Part shown: positions 8,391 through 17,433 of the stretch, in pieces | Numbering within the stretch: the stretch's first letter is position 1 | How the letters are laid out: every line of letters begins with the position of its first letter | Source: Spirochaetales bacterium | GTDB taxonomy: Bacteria; Spirochaetota; Spirochaetia; JABEVK01 | Reading direction: 5' to 3' | Assembly: GCA_947478845.1 (NCBI GenBank) | Contig: CANJXC010000001.1 | Location: 310,001 to 374,000, forward strand | Length of the DNA stretch: 64,000 nucleotides | The notes under the pieces: model-generated | What the model saw: the letters and a program-made list of their open reading frames with translations, nothing else | Told to the model about the DNA's origin: nothing | Databases searched by the model: none | Made by a program: the position numbers and the translations under genes

Positions 8391-9605
8391 TCACAGTTCC
8401 AAGGTGGCCGTCAACACGGCAAGATAGGTCGGGGAAGTATCGCTGGTAAAAGAGCTAGGGGTTGGAAAAAAAGCCGCGAGGTTCCAGCCTAACGCGAGTT
8501 CGCTGGTAGTGCTCCAGCTTCCGTAGATAGCGGCCTCTTCGCCGAGCAGGAAATCGGTAGATGTGGAAAGCACTCCTGCCAACGACGGCTGGCGACCGGA
8601 CAGGGGTCGAAGTAGAGCGTCGACTTTGAGTCCAGTGCTCATTCGGCGAATGGGGCTGAACGAGTAGTCGATAACCACTGCGGCCGCATTGGCTGCAGTG
8701 TAAGACGCTACCAGCCCTACTCCCTTGCCGGAAACCGGCACAAAACTGTCCGACTCTCCCAAACCTTGGCTCCAAGTGCCATTAAGCACCAAGCGACCCA
8801 CCGCTAGATTGGAACTCCATTCTGTGGAGGCCAAAACTCCGTACGAGGGTACCCAGTCGGTGATCAAAGCACTCACGGTTGCCGTTGTCGTTTGGCGGAA
8901 GCCAAAGAGGAACGGACCCGCAATCGAGACGGTGCTGTAGGCCGAATGCGTTGTCTCTCCGGAAGTCCTTAGGTCATATTGAGCTATATTGTCCCACTGC
9001 AAGTCCTGACGCAAAAACGTTTCATTCCAACCCAAGTTAATGCCGGCAATGGCCCGGCGAGGGGCAAAGGAGTCGGTGGATTTCGGATCCAAAGTACCGA
9101 GACTAACCCGGCTGTTTTTGCTCAGGACTAGGCCGGTGTACCATCCTTGTAGGTCCAAATGGAACTTACCGCTGTAATACGAAACCTTTCCTCCGTCCGC
9201 TTTGCCCCCAAGGACCCAGCCTCCCGACTGGTCGAGAAAGTTAAGGCGTCCGAAGGCAAAATCTAAGGCGCCGGCAGAGTTTCCGTCGGTTCCCGTAGCT
9301 AACGGAATCAGAAAACCCAGGCGGGCCCCTCCCAAATCAAAGCGCGGATCGGTCCACTTGAGCGCACTGGAGGCGTAGGTTCCTCCTAGATCTGCAACTC
9401 CCTCGATTCTGAAATCCGCAAAACCCATCGGCACGTTTAGGTAAGCCGTGGTCTTCAGGCTTTCGGTGAAGATGGGAGAGGAAATTTTGGGAAGAAGAAC
9501 CACAGAAGCCGAAGTTGCAGTTATTCCCAAATCAAAGGCAGACAGGTTTAGCCCCATAAGAGTAACGCACAAGCCTGCCAAGAGCTTATTGGGTCTAAGG
9601 AACAT
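8391..9605 (-). CDS. putative outer-membrane beta-barrel protein
   Basis: This 404-residue protein has a signal sequence (cleavage after about residue 23, LSAF). The rest shows alternating hydrophobic and polar residues rich in Gly, Ser, Thr and aromatics, typical of outer-membrane beta strands. Its last residues (LAVLTATLEL) suit a terminal membrane strand, although a final Phe is absent. I do not recognise a named family. The start ATG overlaps the stop of the upstream gene (TAATG), and the FecR gene follows by seven bases. A role in envelope structure or as partner of the FecR protein is inferred from context only. Confidence 0.7.
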   Translation of the reverse strand: MFLRPNKLLAGLCVTLMGLNLSAFDLGITATSASVVLLPKISSPIFTESLKTTAYLNVPMGFADFRIEGVADLGGTYASSALKWTDPRFDLGGARLGFLIPLATGTDGNSAGALDFAFGRLNFLDQSGGWVLGGKADGGKVSYYSGKFHLDLQGWYTGLVLSKNSRVSLGTLDPKSTDSFAPRRAIAGINLGWNETFLRQDLQWDNIAQYDLRTSGETTHSAYSTVSIAGPFLFGFRQTTTATVSALITDWVPSYGVLASTEWSSNLAVGRLVLNGTWSQGLGESDSFVPVSGKGVGLVASYTAANAAAVVIDYSFSPIRRMSTGLKVDALLRPLSGRQPSLAGVLSTSTDFLLGEEAAIYGSWSTTSELALGWNLAAFFPTPSSFTSDTSPTYLAVLTATLEL

Positions 9606-10078
9606 TATTTGGCTCCCAGAGCGGGATTGGCATCCATCACTTTACCCAACATGCGGATAGCCTCTGCTCCGCTGACGTCGGCACCGGGATCACTACCTCC
9701 AGGAAGATAACCTTGAAACTTGAACTCCCTGAACGCGTATCGTGGTGAAGGAAGCGCGGTGTAAAGGTATCCGCCTTTTACCGACCAGATACGGGCAAGC
9801 AAGTAACTGTAGTCGGAAAGGTTGATATGAGAATCTGGCCCCGTGAAGAAAGGGATCCATCCCAATTGGGAGAGCTGTTCGAACCCCTGCTGGGGCGAAG
9901 CCGACTCTGCTAACTGGCCAGATCCAACGAGGGCAAGATACGCTCCTTGCGACCAACTGATCGACTTATTTTCAATTATTTCATCCAAAACCGACGACGA
10001 CTGTGCCCAAAGTCCAGAAGCAGAAAGCAAAAGCCATACCGCGACACACGTTTTTTTCATCGAGAACGACCTTTTCAT
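9605..10078 (-). CDS. small exported protein, function unknown
   Basis: This 157-residue protein has a clear signal peptide ending near GLWAQ. I do not recognise a family. The mature part contains short aromatic segments and may be a periplasmic partner of the barrel encoded next. It is the first gene of a four-gene operon with barrel, FecR and Ldh2-type genes, and is divergent from the CHASE2 cyclase 61 bases away. An internal ATG at 10060 is an equally possible start; both have weak AAGG-type ribosome sites and both leave the signal peptide intact. Confidence 0.7.
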   Translation of the reverse strand: MKRSFSMKKTCVAVWLLLSASGLWAQSSSVLDEIIENKSISWSQGAYLALVGSGQLAESASPQQGFEQLSQLGWIPFFTGPDSHINLSDYSYLLARIWSVKGGYLYTALPSPRYAFREFKFQGYLPGGSDPGADVSGAEAIRMLGKVMDANPALGAK

Positions 10079-10139
10079 CCAATGACCTTACTACTATACT
10101 TACTTTTTATCATCATTTCCTGTTTCTACGGAGTTTTTT

Positions 10140-12854
10140 ATGGCAACACCGATTAAGAAAATTTCACCGGCCCTCTTGGTCCCGGGAATTGTCAGTGTCG
10201 CCATCATGGCTCTCGGCTTATTTTCGGCAGTGAGGGCCGTCGACAACAACCTGTATGATGTGTATTTACATTTGAAACCTGCGATTCCCGAGTCGCCCCA
10301 GATCTTGCTGATGGATGTGGACGACACTGCAATTTCGAGTCTCGGTCAGTGGCCTTGGCCCCGCAACATCATGGCCGACGGGTTGATCACCATGAAGGAA
10401 CTGGGCCTTGGCACCGCGGTGTTCGACATTGAGTACCTCGAGCATAGTCCGCCAGGAATCGACCGCCACTACATGGAAAACGACCTCAAGACCAGCTTTA
10501 ATCGAAGTTTCGGCGAACTCGGAAGCAACTTCGCCGACCTTTTCTCGGCCATCCGTAACCAGCAGATGACCCTTAGAGACGCCGCACCTTACGTGAATGA
10601 GTTGCTCGCCCAAACACAAACTACGGGCACCGAATTGTACCAGTCTTCCACCAAGGTGGCGCGCAACAACGATTTATACCTAGGGCAGGCCATGGCCTTT
10701 CTGGAAAACACTTTCATTACTCTCAATCGCCTTGAGCAGCCCGAAAACGCGGCCGATAGCCCTCTGGTGAAGCTCTCTCAGGAGAGGTTTCCCGTCATCA
10801 TCGAGGGTCAGGAGGGCCGGATCCCCAAATATGTCGATTTCAAGATTCCCCTTGAGGAGTTGGTGGTTCGGGCCAAGGGTGCGGGACTCACCAACGTGCA
10901 GATTGACAACGACGGAAAGCGCCGGCGCATCCGCCTTTTGGAAAACATCGGTGGAAAGTGGTATCCGCAGCTCGTATTTGGTCCCCTTCTTCAGGTGCTT
11001 GGGCATCCAAAGGTGATTCTGAGTTCGAGCCATCTTCGCCTCGAAGGCGCACACTTTCCCGATGGAACCACACAGGACGTTGTTATTCCGTTGGATGAAG
11101 ACGGCATGATGCTCATCAACTGGAGCCCGGCGACGTTTCTGGGAAGTTTCCAACACGAATCGTTTGCCAGCCTCGTCAACCTCAACAAGGACGAAGACAT
11201 CGTGGTGTCCCGGTTGTTCGACCTAGCACAGCGGGATATCTGGAAGGCGACCGACGGCAGCAATGTGGCTCAGGATCTGCTGACGGCCCATGAGTCGCTC
11301 CTTCCTCTCAAGGATGCGGCCCTTGCTTCAGGAAAGGCGACAGATATTCAGGCTTGGCTTGAGGCAAAAACCTCGTGGCGTAAGGCTCTAGGCGAGTTTA
11401 TGCAACCGGAAACTTTGGCTTCACTCGAGCAGTTTGCCGACCACCAGATCGCAGGTTCTAAGGGTACCGACAGGGAGCTTTGGACCACCGAAAAGGCGCA
11501 GACCAAAGACGTCTTTAATCGTCTCGAAGCGGAGAATAAAAATTACGAGACTCTCCACGAGACGCTGACAAAGAAGGTGGGCGGCAAATTGGCCATCATC
11601 GGCTACACCGGAACGGGAACTTCCGACATCGGCGTCAACCCGTTTCATTCCCAATATGTTAACGTAGGGACCCACTCTTCTTTGGCCAATACCGTTCTCC
11701 AGCGCCAGTTCCTTTCGGAAACTCCTGGGTGGCTTAGCTTGCTTTTAGTGGCCCCTTTGGCCTTCGGCCTGATCTTTGTACTTCGCAACTTGAAGCCTCT
11801 TCAGCAGAACCTTGCCGGATTCGGGATTGTCCTGGGCCTGCTGGCGGTAGGAGTCCTGTTTTTCCTACTCACGGGTATCTTCGTGCCGCTGTCCGGGCCG
11901 CTGCTGGCGATGTTCTTATCGTTTGTCGCGTATTCTCTGGTACGTTTCTTTGGCAGCGAGCAAGAAAAAGCCTTTATCACCAAGGCCTTTAGCACGTACT
12001 TGTCTCCCGACGTCATCGATCAAATCGTGCTTGACCCAAGCAAACTCAAACTAGGCGGAGAGGAAAAGTGGATGACCGCCATGTTCACCGACGTCAAGGG
12101 CTTCTCAACCATCAGCGAGAAACTCACGGCCTCCGAGCTTGTGGCTTTGCTTAATGAGTATCTGTCGGGAATGAGCGACATCGTGCTCGGTGAAAAAGGA
12201 ACGATAGATAAGTTCGAGGGAGACGCCATCATTGCGTTTTACGGAGCGCCTTTGGATATCCCCGACCACGCCTCTCGGGCCTGTATGTCTGCTTTGCGGA
12301 TGCGGCAGCTTGAGCAGACCCTCAACGTCCATTTCCTGGAAGCCAAGATGACCCCCACTCCGCTTATGACCCGCATTGGCATCAACTCCGGGCAAATGGT
12401 TGTGGGCAACATGGGCACCAATGCCAAGATGAACTACACCATTATGGGCAGTGCCGTGAACCTGTCCGCTCGGCTCGAGGGTGTCAACAAGCAATATGGA
12501 ACTTGGATCCTCACGACTCAGGACACTGCCAAAGATACCGGCGAAACCTTTTTGTTCAGGCGGCTCGACAGCGTCCGGGTGGTTGGTATTAACACACCAG
12601 TACTGTTGCAAAACCTGTTGGGCGTCAGGGCTGAGCTTCCACCCGAAACGTTCCAGATGGTGGAAAGATTTCATCAAGGAATGGATGCCTTCGAGAGTCG
12701 CGACTGGAAAAAGGCCAATGACGTTTTCACTCATTTGGAAAAGGACTTTCCTGAGGACGGCCCTTCCAAACTGTACGCGAAGCGAAGTGCCGAATATTTG
12801 GCTAAGCCACCAGCCGACGATTGGGATGGGGTTTTCAATCTCACAGAAAAATAG
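10140..12854 (+). CDS. CHASE2-domain class III adenylate/guanylate cyclase
   Basis: This 904-residue receptor cyclase has an N-terminal membrane segment (about 11-33) and a large extracytoplasmic CHASE2 domain (about 40-525). Three membrane helices follow (about 530-605). A cytoplasmic class III nucleotide cyclase domain (about 640-820) keeps both metal aspartates: D651 in FTDVKGFS and D695 in KFEGDAIIAFYG. The NYTIMGSAVNLSARLE segment matches adenylate-type catalytic regions, so cAMP is the likelier product. A C-terminal helical tail follows. The CHASE2 ligand is unknown. It is divergent from genes for FecR, barrel and exported proteins, a plausible envelope-sensing partnership. A CNB-domain protein at 29634 could read its product. 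Confidence 0.92.
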   Translation: MATPIKKISPALLVPGIVSVAIMALGLFSAVRAVDNNLYDVYLHLKPAIPESPQILLMDVDDTAISSLGQWPWPRNIMADGLITMKELGLGTAVFDIEYLEHSPPGIDRHYMENDLKTSFNRSFGELGSNFADLFSAIRNQQMTLRDAAPYVNELLAQTQTTGTELYQSSTKVARNNDLYLGQAMAFLENTFITLNRLEQPENAADSPLVKLSQERFPVIIEGQEGRIPKYVDFKIPLEELVVRAKGAGLTNVQIDNDGKRRRIRLLENIGGKWYPQLVFGPLLQVLGHPKVILSSSHLRLEGAHFPDGTTQDVVIPLDEDGMMLINWSPATFLGSFQHESFASLVNLNKDEDIVVSRLFDLAQRDIWKATDGSNVAQDLLTAHESLLPLKDAALASGKATDIQAWLEAKTSWRKALGEFMQPETLASLEQFADHQIAGSKGTDRELWTTEKAQTKDVFNRLEAENKNYETLHETLTKKVGGKLAIIGYTGTGTSDIGVNPFHSQYVNVGTHSSLANTVLQRQFLSETPGWLSLLLVAPLAFGLIFVLRNLKPLQQNLAGFGIVLGLLAVGVLFFLLTGIFVPLSGPLLAMFLSFVAYSLVRFFGSEQEKAFITKAFSTYLSPDVIDQIVLDPSKLKLGGEEKWMTAMFTDVKGFSTISEKLTASELVALLNEYLSGMSDIVLGEKGTIDKFEGDAIIAFYGAPLDIPDHASRACMSALRMRQLEQTLNVHFLEAKMTPTPLMTRIGINSGQMVVGNMGTNAKMNYTIMGSAVNLSARLEGVNKQYGTWILTTQDTAKDTGETFLFRRLDSVRVVGINTPVLLQNLLGVRAELPPETFQMVERFHQGMDAFESRDWKKANDVFTHLEKDFPEDGPSKLYAKRSAEYLAKPPADDWDGVFNLTEK

Positions 12855-12860
12855 TAGTAT
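12832..12860 (+). promoter_or_regulatory. promoter for a leaderless rimO transcript
   Basis: TTTTCA (12832-12837) and TAGTAT (12855-12860) are 17 bases apart. The -10 lies nine bases before the rimO ATG, which has no Shine-Dalgarno sequence. The element straddles the end of the cyclase gene. Confidence 0.45.
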
Positions 12861-12869
12861 CTCTGCCCA

Positions 12870-14192
12870 ATGTCGCACACCTTTTACATAGAGAATCTAG
12901 GCTGTTTCAAGAACCAAGTAGACGCCGAGTACATGATTACCTCGTTGCAGGACAAGGGTTATACCCGGGCTGAAACCGCTCAGAACGCAGATCTTATTTT
13001 GGTCAATTCCTGTACCTTCATCGAGTCGGCAAAAAAGGAATCGATCGAAGCCTTCTTCCAGCTCCGACAAGCTCGCAAAAATGCAAAAATTGTCATGACG
13101 GGCTGTATGGCGGAACGTTACGGGAAAGAACTTCTTGAGTTGATTCCCGAGGCCGACGGGATTTTTGGCAACCGGGACCCCCAAAAAATCGCAGAGATTG
13201 CCGATAAAATCATGCAGGGAGAGAAACCTCTCTACTTTCCGCCAAACATGCGACTTGCGCCCCGGAGAAAGCACTTCCTAAGCCTGAAAAACAGCGTCTA
13301 CGTGAAGATTTCCGAAGGTTGCTCAAACGCGTGCACCTTTTGCGCCATTCCCAAGTTTCGTGGCACTTTGAACTCACGCAATTTTGAGGATGTTGCCTCC
13401 GAAATCGAGGGTCTCATTGATGATGGGGTCAAGGAAATCAACTTGATCGCACAGGACCTTGCCAGCTTCGGGCTCGATCGGGGCCAGAGCGAGTTCATGG
13501 CGCTTTTGGAACGAGTTCTCAAAAAACCGGGAGACTACTGGGTGAGAATGCTCTACCTCTACCCTGACCGCTTTCCGGAGGAAGTGCTCGAGCTCTGCAG
13601 GAGAGACAAACGCTTGCTGCCCTACTTTGATCTTCCCTTTCAACACGCTTCGGGCAGACTTCTGAAACTCATGGGTCGCCAAGGAAACTCACAACAATAC
13701 CTAGACTTGATTGAAAGGATCCGTCGGGAGGTCCCGGATGCCGTCATCAGATCGACCTTCATTGTCGGCTTCCCTGGCGAGAGGAACTCCGACTTCGAGG
13801 AACTGGTTGAGTTTCAAAAACAAGCAAAGATAGACTGGATGGGTGTGTTCACCTACTCCCACGAAGAGGGAACCCCCAGTTACCGAATGATTACAGAAGA
13901 CGCTTTTGAACTATTTCGGCCCAAAGCTGAGGAGCGCAAGTTGCTGCTCGAGGATAGGCAGAGCGAAATCACCGCTGCGAATCTCGACCGTTGGGTGGGG
14001 CGTGAGCTGACCGTTCTCATCGAGGAACCCATACAAAAGACGGAGATGGCCCTCGGACGAAGTTTCCTACAGGCCCAAGAAGTCGATGGCCTTATCGTGG
14101 TCCGAGGGGAAGGACTTCAACCAGGTCAGGTGGTTCGCACCCGCATATTGAAGCGCAATGGAGTCGACTTGGAAGCCCAGGTAATGGCTTGA
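12870..14192 (+). CDS. rimO: ribosomal protein uS12 methylthiotransferase
   Basis: RimO is a radical-SAM enzyme that adds a methylthio group to the conserved aspartate of ribosomal protein S12. The 440-residue protein has the N-terminal UPF0004 domain with its three cysteines (NLGCFKNQVDAE, NSCTF, TGCMAERYG). The radical-SAM CxxxCxxC motif is at C151, C155 and C158 (CSNACTFC), and a C-terminal TRAM domain starts near residue 365. The AERYGKELLELIPEADGIFG segment is closer to RimO than to MiaB or MtaB. No ribosome site precedes the ATG. The stop overlaps the next TTG start (TTGA). Confidence 0.92.
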   Translation: MSHTFYIENLGCFKNQVDAEYMITSLQDKGYTRAETAQNADLILVNSCTFIESAKKESIEAFFQLRQARKNAKIVMTGCMAERYGKELLELIPEADGIFGNRDPQKIAEIADKIMQGEKPLYFPPNMRLAPRRKHFLSLKNSVYVKISEGCSNACTFCAIPKFRGTLNSRNFEDVASEIEGLIDDGVKEINLIAQDLASFGLDRGQSEFMALLERVLKKPGDYWVRMLYLYPDRFPEEVLELCRRDKRLLPYFDLPFQHASGRLLKLMGRQGNSQQYLDLIERIRREVPDAVIRSTFIVGFPGERNSDFEELVEFQKQAKIDWMGVFTYSHEEGTPSYRMITEDAFELFRPKAEERKLLLEDRQSEITAANLDRWVGRELTVLIEEPIQKTEMALGRSFLQAQEVDGLIVVRGEGLQPGQVVRTRILKRNGVDLEAQVMA

Positions 14193-15070
14193 ACCCTGAG
14201 ACCAGGCGGGGCTTCGTTTTCGGGTTCTTGGCCTACGCAATGTGGGGATTGCTTCCGCTCTACTGGAAAGCGCTTTCGGCTTTCTCGGCAGAAATCATTC
14301 TGGCCCACCGCATCCTTTGGGCTCTAGTTCTGACGGCTGGTTTTGTTGTGGCGCTTCGACTCGGGAAGGAAACCTGGTCGGTGGTATCCAACCCGCGCAA
14401 GCTTTTGGCGATGATCGGTGCTGCAATTCTGATCAGCATCAACTGGTGGCTCTACATTTGGGCAGTAGGCAACGGTTTCCTCGTGGAATCAGCACTAGGC
14501 TATTTCATCAACCCCCTAGTCAGCGTCGTCTTGGGCATCGTCTTTCTCAGGGAGAAGTTGTCCGGCTGGCAAGGAGCAGCTTTTTCCCTCGCAGCTTCCG
14601 GTGTCCTGGTGATGGGCTGGGGGATCGGCCATGTGCCTTGGATTGCGCTGGGACTGGCGTTCAGTTTCGGATTTTATGGCTTGCTTAAGAAACAAGCCCC
14701 TGTATCATCGCTTGCGAGCTTGCAATTAGAAACCCTTTTTTCTTCTCCCCTTATCTTCTTATTCCTGATCCCGACCGGAACTTTCTGGGGAACTACCAAC
14801 CCGGAAGGGTGGCAGATTGCGATGTTGGTAGTCGCAGGTCCTGTGACTGTGTTACCCCTGTTGCTCTTTGGCTCGGCCGCACGAAAAATCACTCTTGCCC
14901 AGATTGGATTTCTGCAATACATCAGCCCTACCCTCAATCTGAGTCTCGGAATCTTTGTGTTCCACGAACATTTTGACGCCAACAAGGCGGTCGCCTTCGC
15001 GCTCATCTGGTGCGCTTTGGCCCTTTTCAGCATTGGAGAATGGCGGGGTCGAAACTTGGTTGCGCAATGA
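14189..15070 (+). CDS. rarD: RarD-type EamA family transporter
   Basis: This 293-residue protein with about ten membrane helices belongs to the RarD branch of the EamA/DMT superfamily. The early segment FLAYAMWGLLPLYWKAL, then AHRILWAL and INWWLYIWAVGNG, is characteristic of RarD proteins. Their substrate is not established; chloramphenicol sensitivity gave the name. The start is TTG at 14189 inside the rimO stop, because the first in-frame ATG would remove the first membrane helix. The stop overlaps the next ATG, so rimO, rarD and the DUF1456 gene form one coupled unit. Confidence 0.88.
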   Translation: MNPETRRGFVFGFLAYAMWGLLPLYWKALSAFSAEIILAHRILWALVLTAGFVVALRLGKETWSVVSNPRKLLAMIGAAILISINWWLYIWAVGNGFLVESALGYFINPLVSVVLGIVFLREKLSGWQGAAFSLAASGVLVMGWGIGHVPWIALGLAFSFGFYGLLKKQAPVSSLASLQLETLFSSPLIFLFLIPTGTFWGTTNPEGWQIAMLVVAGPVTVLPLLLFGSAARKITLAQIGFLQYISPTLNLSLGIFVFHEHFDANKAVAFALIWCALALFSIGEWRGRNLVAQ

Positions 15071-15540
15071 CAAATAATGACATCCTGCGCCGTGTCCGTT
15101 TCGCTTTGAACATTCCTGATGCGCTTATGATACCGCTGATCGGCGCTGGAGGTCAGACGGTGACGCCGGCGGAGCTGGAACCATGGTACCTCAAGGACGA
15201 AGAACCGGGCTTCATCGCCTGCCCTGCAGCGGTGCTAAATGCCTTTCTCGACGGGTTGATCCTCGAATGGCGGGGTCCAAGGTCAGCCGAAGGTCCTGCC
15301 CCAGTTTCACGCGTCAACAACAACCTGGTTCTCAAGAAACTGCGGATAGCCCTCAACCTTCAAGAAGCCGATTGTCTGGCCGTGCTGGCCAAAGGCGGCA
15401 TGGTGGTCTCCAAGAATGAACTTTCGGCCCTGTTCCGTAAGCCGGGCACCACGAACTTCAAGCCTTGTGGCGACCAGTTGTTGCGGAACTTCCTTACGGG
15501 TTTAATTGGACGCACTAGGCCAATGACAACGCCCGATTGA
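15067..15540 (+). CDS. DUF1456 / YehS family protein
   Basis: This 157-residue protein is made of two repeats of about 70 residues, as in E. coli YehS. Each begins [14 protein letters not shown] or [14 protein letters not shown] and ends with [11 protein letters not shown] or [11 protein letters not shown]. The function of the family is unknown. ATG 15067 is inside the rarD stop (ATGA). A longer in-frame start at 15010 would run into rarD and lacks conservation. The 3' end overlaps the convergent leuA by 26 bases. Confidence 0.85.
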   Translation: MTNNDILRRVRFALNIPDALMIPLIGAGGQTVTPAELEPWYLKDEEPGFIACPAAVLNAFLDGLILEWRGPRSAEGPAPVSRVNNNLVLKKLRIALNLQEADCLAVLAKGGMVVSKNELSALFRKPGTTNFKPCGDQLLRNFLTGLIGRTRPMTTPD

Positions 15541-17179
15541 CGCCACTGAGTATTGCCTTGATGGACGCCGTTACAGTGTTGCGGTCAATGCCTACTCCCC
15601 ATACGACCGGCCCGCTTTCTCCCAACCGCAGCTCAAGGAAAGCTACCGCTTGACTAGCCGCACCGCTCCCTCCCAGAGAATATTCGCTGTAGTCCATGAT
15701 TTTGACCTCTTCCGGTAGAGCCTTCACCACAGCTTCGATGGGGCCCTCTCCGACACCATGGAACGTACGGAAGGTACCCTCTCGTTCTGCCTCGAGAGTA
15801 AACCGTACTGCGTGGTCGCCAGCCGGGTCGTCGCTGAGGTGGTGGCTTTTGTACCTGTAAGGGGTCTGAGCCTCGAAATACTCTTTGGTGAAGATTTCGT
15901 ATAAGTGGGTTGCAGTGACTTCTTTCCCGGTTGTATCGGTGTGCTGCTGAACGACTTTACTAAACTCAATAGACAGCCTACGAGGAAGCACTAGGCCGTA
16001 TTCCTTCTCAAGCAGATAACTGATACCGCCCTTTCCGCTCTGACTATTGACGCGTATCACGGCGTCGTAGCTGCGTCCCAAATCCTTGGGATCGAGAGGC
16101 AGGTAGGGTACGTTCCAAAGGTTTGAAGGCATTTGCGCCGAGAAACCCTTCTTGATTGCGTCTTGATGGCTCCCACTGAAAGCGGTAAACACCAGATCGC
16201 CCGCGTAGGGGTGCCTGGGATGGACCGGCATCTGGGTACTTTCCTCGTAGAAGCGGCGAATCTCATCAATGTCGGCAAACCTCAGGCCAGGATCGACTCC
16301 CTGTGTGTACAGGTTCAATGCCAAGGTGATCAGATCGACGTTGCCGGTACGCTCTCCATTTCCGAATAAGCAACCTTCGACCCGATCGGCTCCAGCCATG
16401 AGTCCCAGTTCAGTGGCTGCGACCGCAGCTCCTCTGTCATTATGACAGTGTAGGCTAATGAGCACGCTGTCGCGGCGGGTCAAGTTGCGGCTGAACCACT
16501 CGATCTGGTCCGCGTAAATGTTAGGGGTTGCCACCTCCACTGTTGCTGGGAGATTGAGAATCACTTTCTTCTCGGGAGTCGGCATCCAGACATCGAGCAC
16601 CGCATTGCAAACCTGTAGAGAAAAATCCAATTCAGTGGCGCTGAAGGTTTCGGGGGAATATTCGAACCTCCAGTTTGTTGCCGGAGCCGCTGACGCCAAG
16701 TCGCGAACGATGGTGGCCGCCTTTACGGCCAGAGCAATGGTGGCTGTTTGGTCGTTCTGGAAGACGACTTCTCGGAACAAGGGGCTCGTTGCATTGTAGA
16801 AGTGGAGAATGACGTTTTTGGCTCCCTTGACGGCCTCGAAAGTTCTCACGATCAAATCTTCGCGGGCTTGAACCAATACTTGTATCCACACTTCATCGGG
16901 AATCAGCTTCTCCTCGATGAGTTCCCTGACAAACTGGAAATCCGTCTGGCTTGCGGCTGGGAAAGCCACCTCAATTTCCTTGAAGCCAATAGAAGTTAGC
17001 ACCTGGAAAAGGTTTTTCTTACGCCCCGAATCCATGGGCTCAATCAGAGCCTGATTTCCATCCCTCAGGTCTGAACTACACCAAATTGGCGGCGAGGTGA
17101 GAGTCCGGTCGGGCCAAGTCCGGTCCTTGAGACCGATTGGTGCAAAGGGTTTGTACTTGGTATTGGATTGTTTCAGCAT
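15515..17179 (-). CDS. leuA: 2-isopropylmalate synthase (type 2, long form)
   Basis: LeuA condenses acetyl-CoA with 2-oxoisovalerate in the first committed step of leucine synthesis. The 554-residue product opens with the type 2 (LEU4-like) N-terminus and [11 protein letters not shown], the catalytic Arg-Asp-containing strand of the HMG-CoA-lyase-like TIM barrel. The metal-site stretch [11 protein letters not shown] follows later, then a C-terminal LeuA allosteric dimer domain (about 420-554) that normally binds leucine. AGGAGA precedes the ATG at good distance. Transcription is probably controlled by the leader peptide and attenuator at 17196-17319. No other leu genes are adjacent. Confidence 0.95.
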   Translation of the reverse strand: MLKQSNTKYKPFAPIGLKDRTWPDRTLTSPPIWCSSDLRDGNQALIEPMDSGRKKNLFQVLTSIGFKEIEVAFPAASQTDFQFVRELIEEKLIPDEVWIQVLVQAREDLIVRTFEAVKGAKNVILHFYNATSPLFREVVFQNDQTATIALAVKAATIVRDLASAAPATNWRFEYSPETFSATELDFSLQVCNAVLDVWMPTPEKKVILNLPATVEVATPNIYADQIEWFSRNLTRRDSVLISLHCHNDRGAAVAATELGLMAGADRVEGCLFGNGERTGNVDLITLALNLYTQGVDPGLRFADIDEIRRFYEESTQMPVHPRHPYAGDLVFTAFSGSHQDAIKKGFSAQMPSNLWNVPYLPLDPKDLGRSYDAVIRVNSQSGKGGISYLLEKEYGLVLPRRLSIEFSKVVQQHTDTTGKEVTATHLYEIFTKEYFEAQTPYRYKSHHLSDDPAGDHAVRFTLEAEREGTFRTFHGVGEGPIEAVVKALPEEVKIMDYSEYSLGGSGAASQAVAFLELRLGESGPVVWGVGIDRNTVTASIKAILSGVNRALSLA

Positions 17180-17195
17180 CTTTTTCTCCTAGGCA

Positions 17196-17228
17196 TAAAA
17201 AAAGCCGTCCTTCCGGGGGAAGAACGGC
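17196..17228 (-). terminator. leucine attenuator terminator
   Basis: On the minus strand an 11-bp stem (17228-17218 with 17214-17204, one G-U pair) with a three-base loop is followed by seven T residues. It lies between the leader peptide and the leuA ribosome site. The arm TTCTTCC (17224-17218) can alternatively pair with GGAAGAA at 17252-17246. That segment in turn can pair with CTTCC inside the leader's leucine codons. This is the region 1-2-3-4 arrangement of classical attenuation. Confidence 0.85.
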
Positions 17229-17253
17229 CTTCTCAAAGGTGAAGTTTCTTCCG

Positions 17254-17319
17254 TCAACAAAGAGAATGTAGTGGAAGGAGAAGGCCGGCGCAGCGCGTTA
17301 TTCCGTGATCGACTGTCAT
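17254..17319 (-). CDS. leuL: leu leader peptide
   Basis: This 21-residue reading frame runs from ATG 17319 to TGA 17254. Its C-terminal part LLLPLHSLC has five leucine codons within eight, using CTT, CTC and CTA. It ends 26 bases before the terminator hairpin and so has the position and content of an attenuation leader peptide. There is no Shine-Dalgarno sequence; the promoter at 17327-17355 would start the RNA at about the ATG. Ribosome stalling at the Leu codons when charged tRNA-Leu is scarce would favour the antiterminator and leuA expression. Confidence 0.85.
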   Translation of the reverse strand: MTVDHGITRCAGLLLPLHSLC

Positions 17320-17326
17320 GTGTGGG

Positions 17327-17355
17327 AGCTTATTCTGCGTTCTAAAGACTGTCAA
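17327..17355 (-). promoter_or_regulatory. promoter of the leu leader / leuA
   Basis: On the minus strand a perfect TTGACA (17355-17350) is followed after 17 bases by TAAGCT (17332-17327), a weak -10. The distance of seven bases from the -10 to the leader ATG implies a leaderless start. Confidence 0.6.
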
Positions 17356-17433
17356 GATCTGTTTCCTTCTTCGTTGCTTGACAAGAGCGGAGCCAAGCTT
17401 CAAAGTGCTAGAGGGAAGCAAGAGGAGTACTCT

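Noticed and set aside
12105-12878. Long minus-strand frame opposite the cyclase catalytic domain
   Set aside because: The plus-strand cyclase is certain; the antisense frame shows no family and is a shadow of codon bias. The same holds for 40498-41202, 31607-32317 and 55970-56707.
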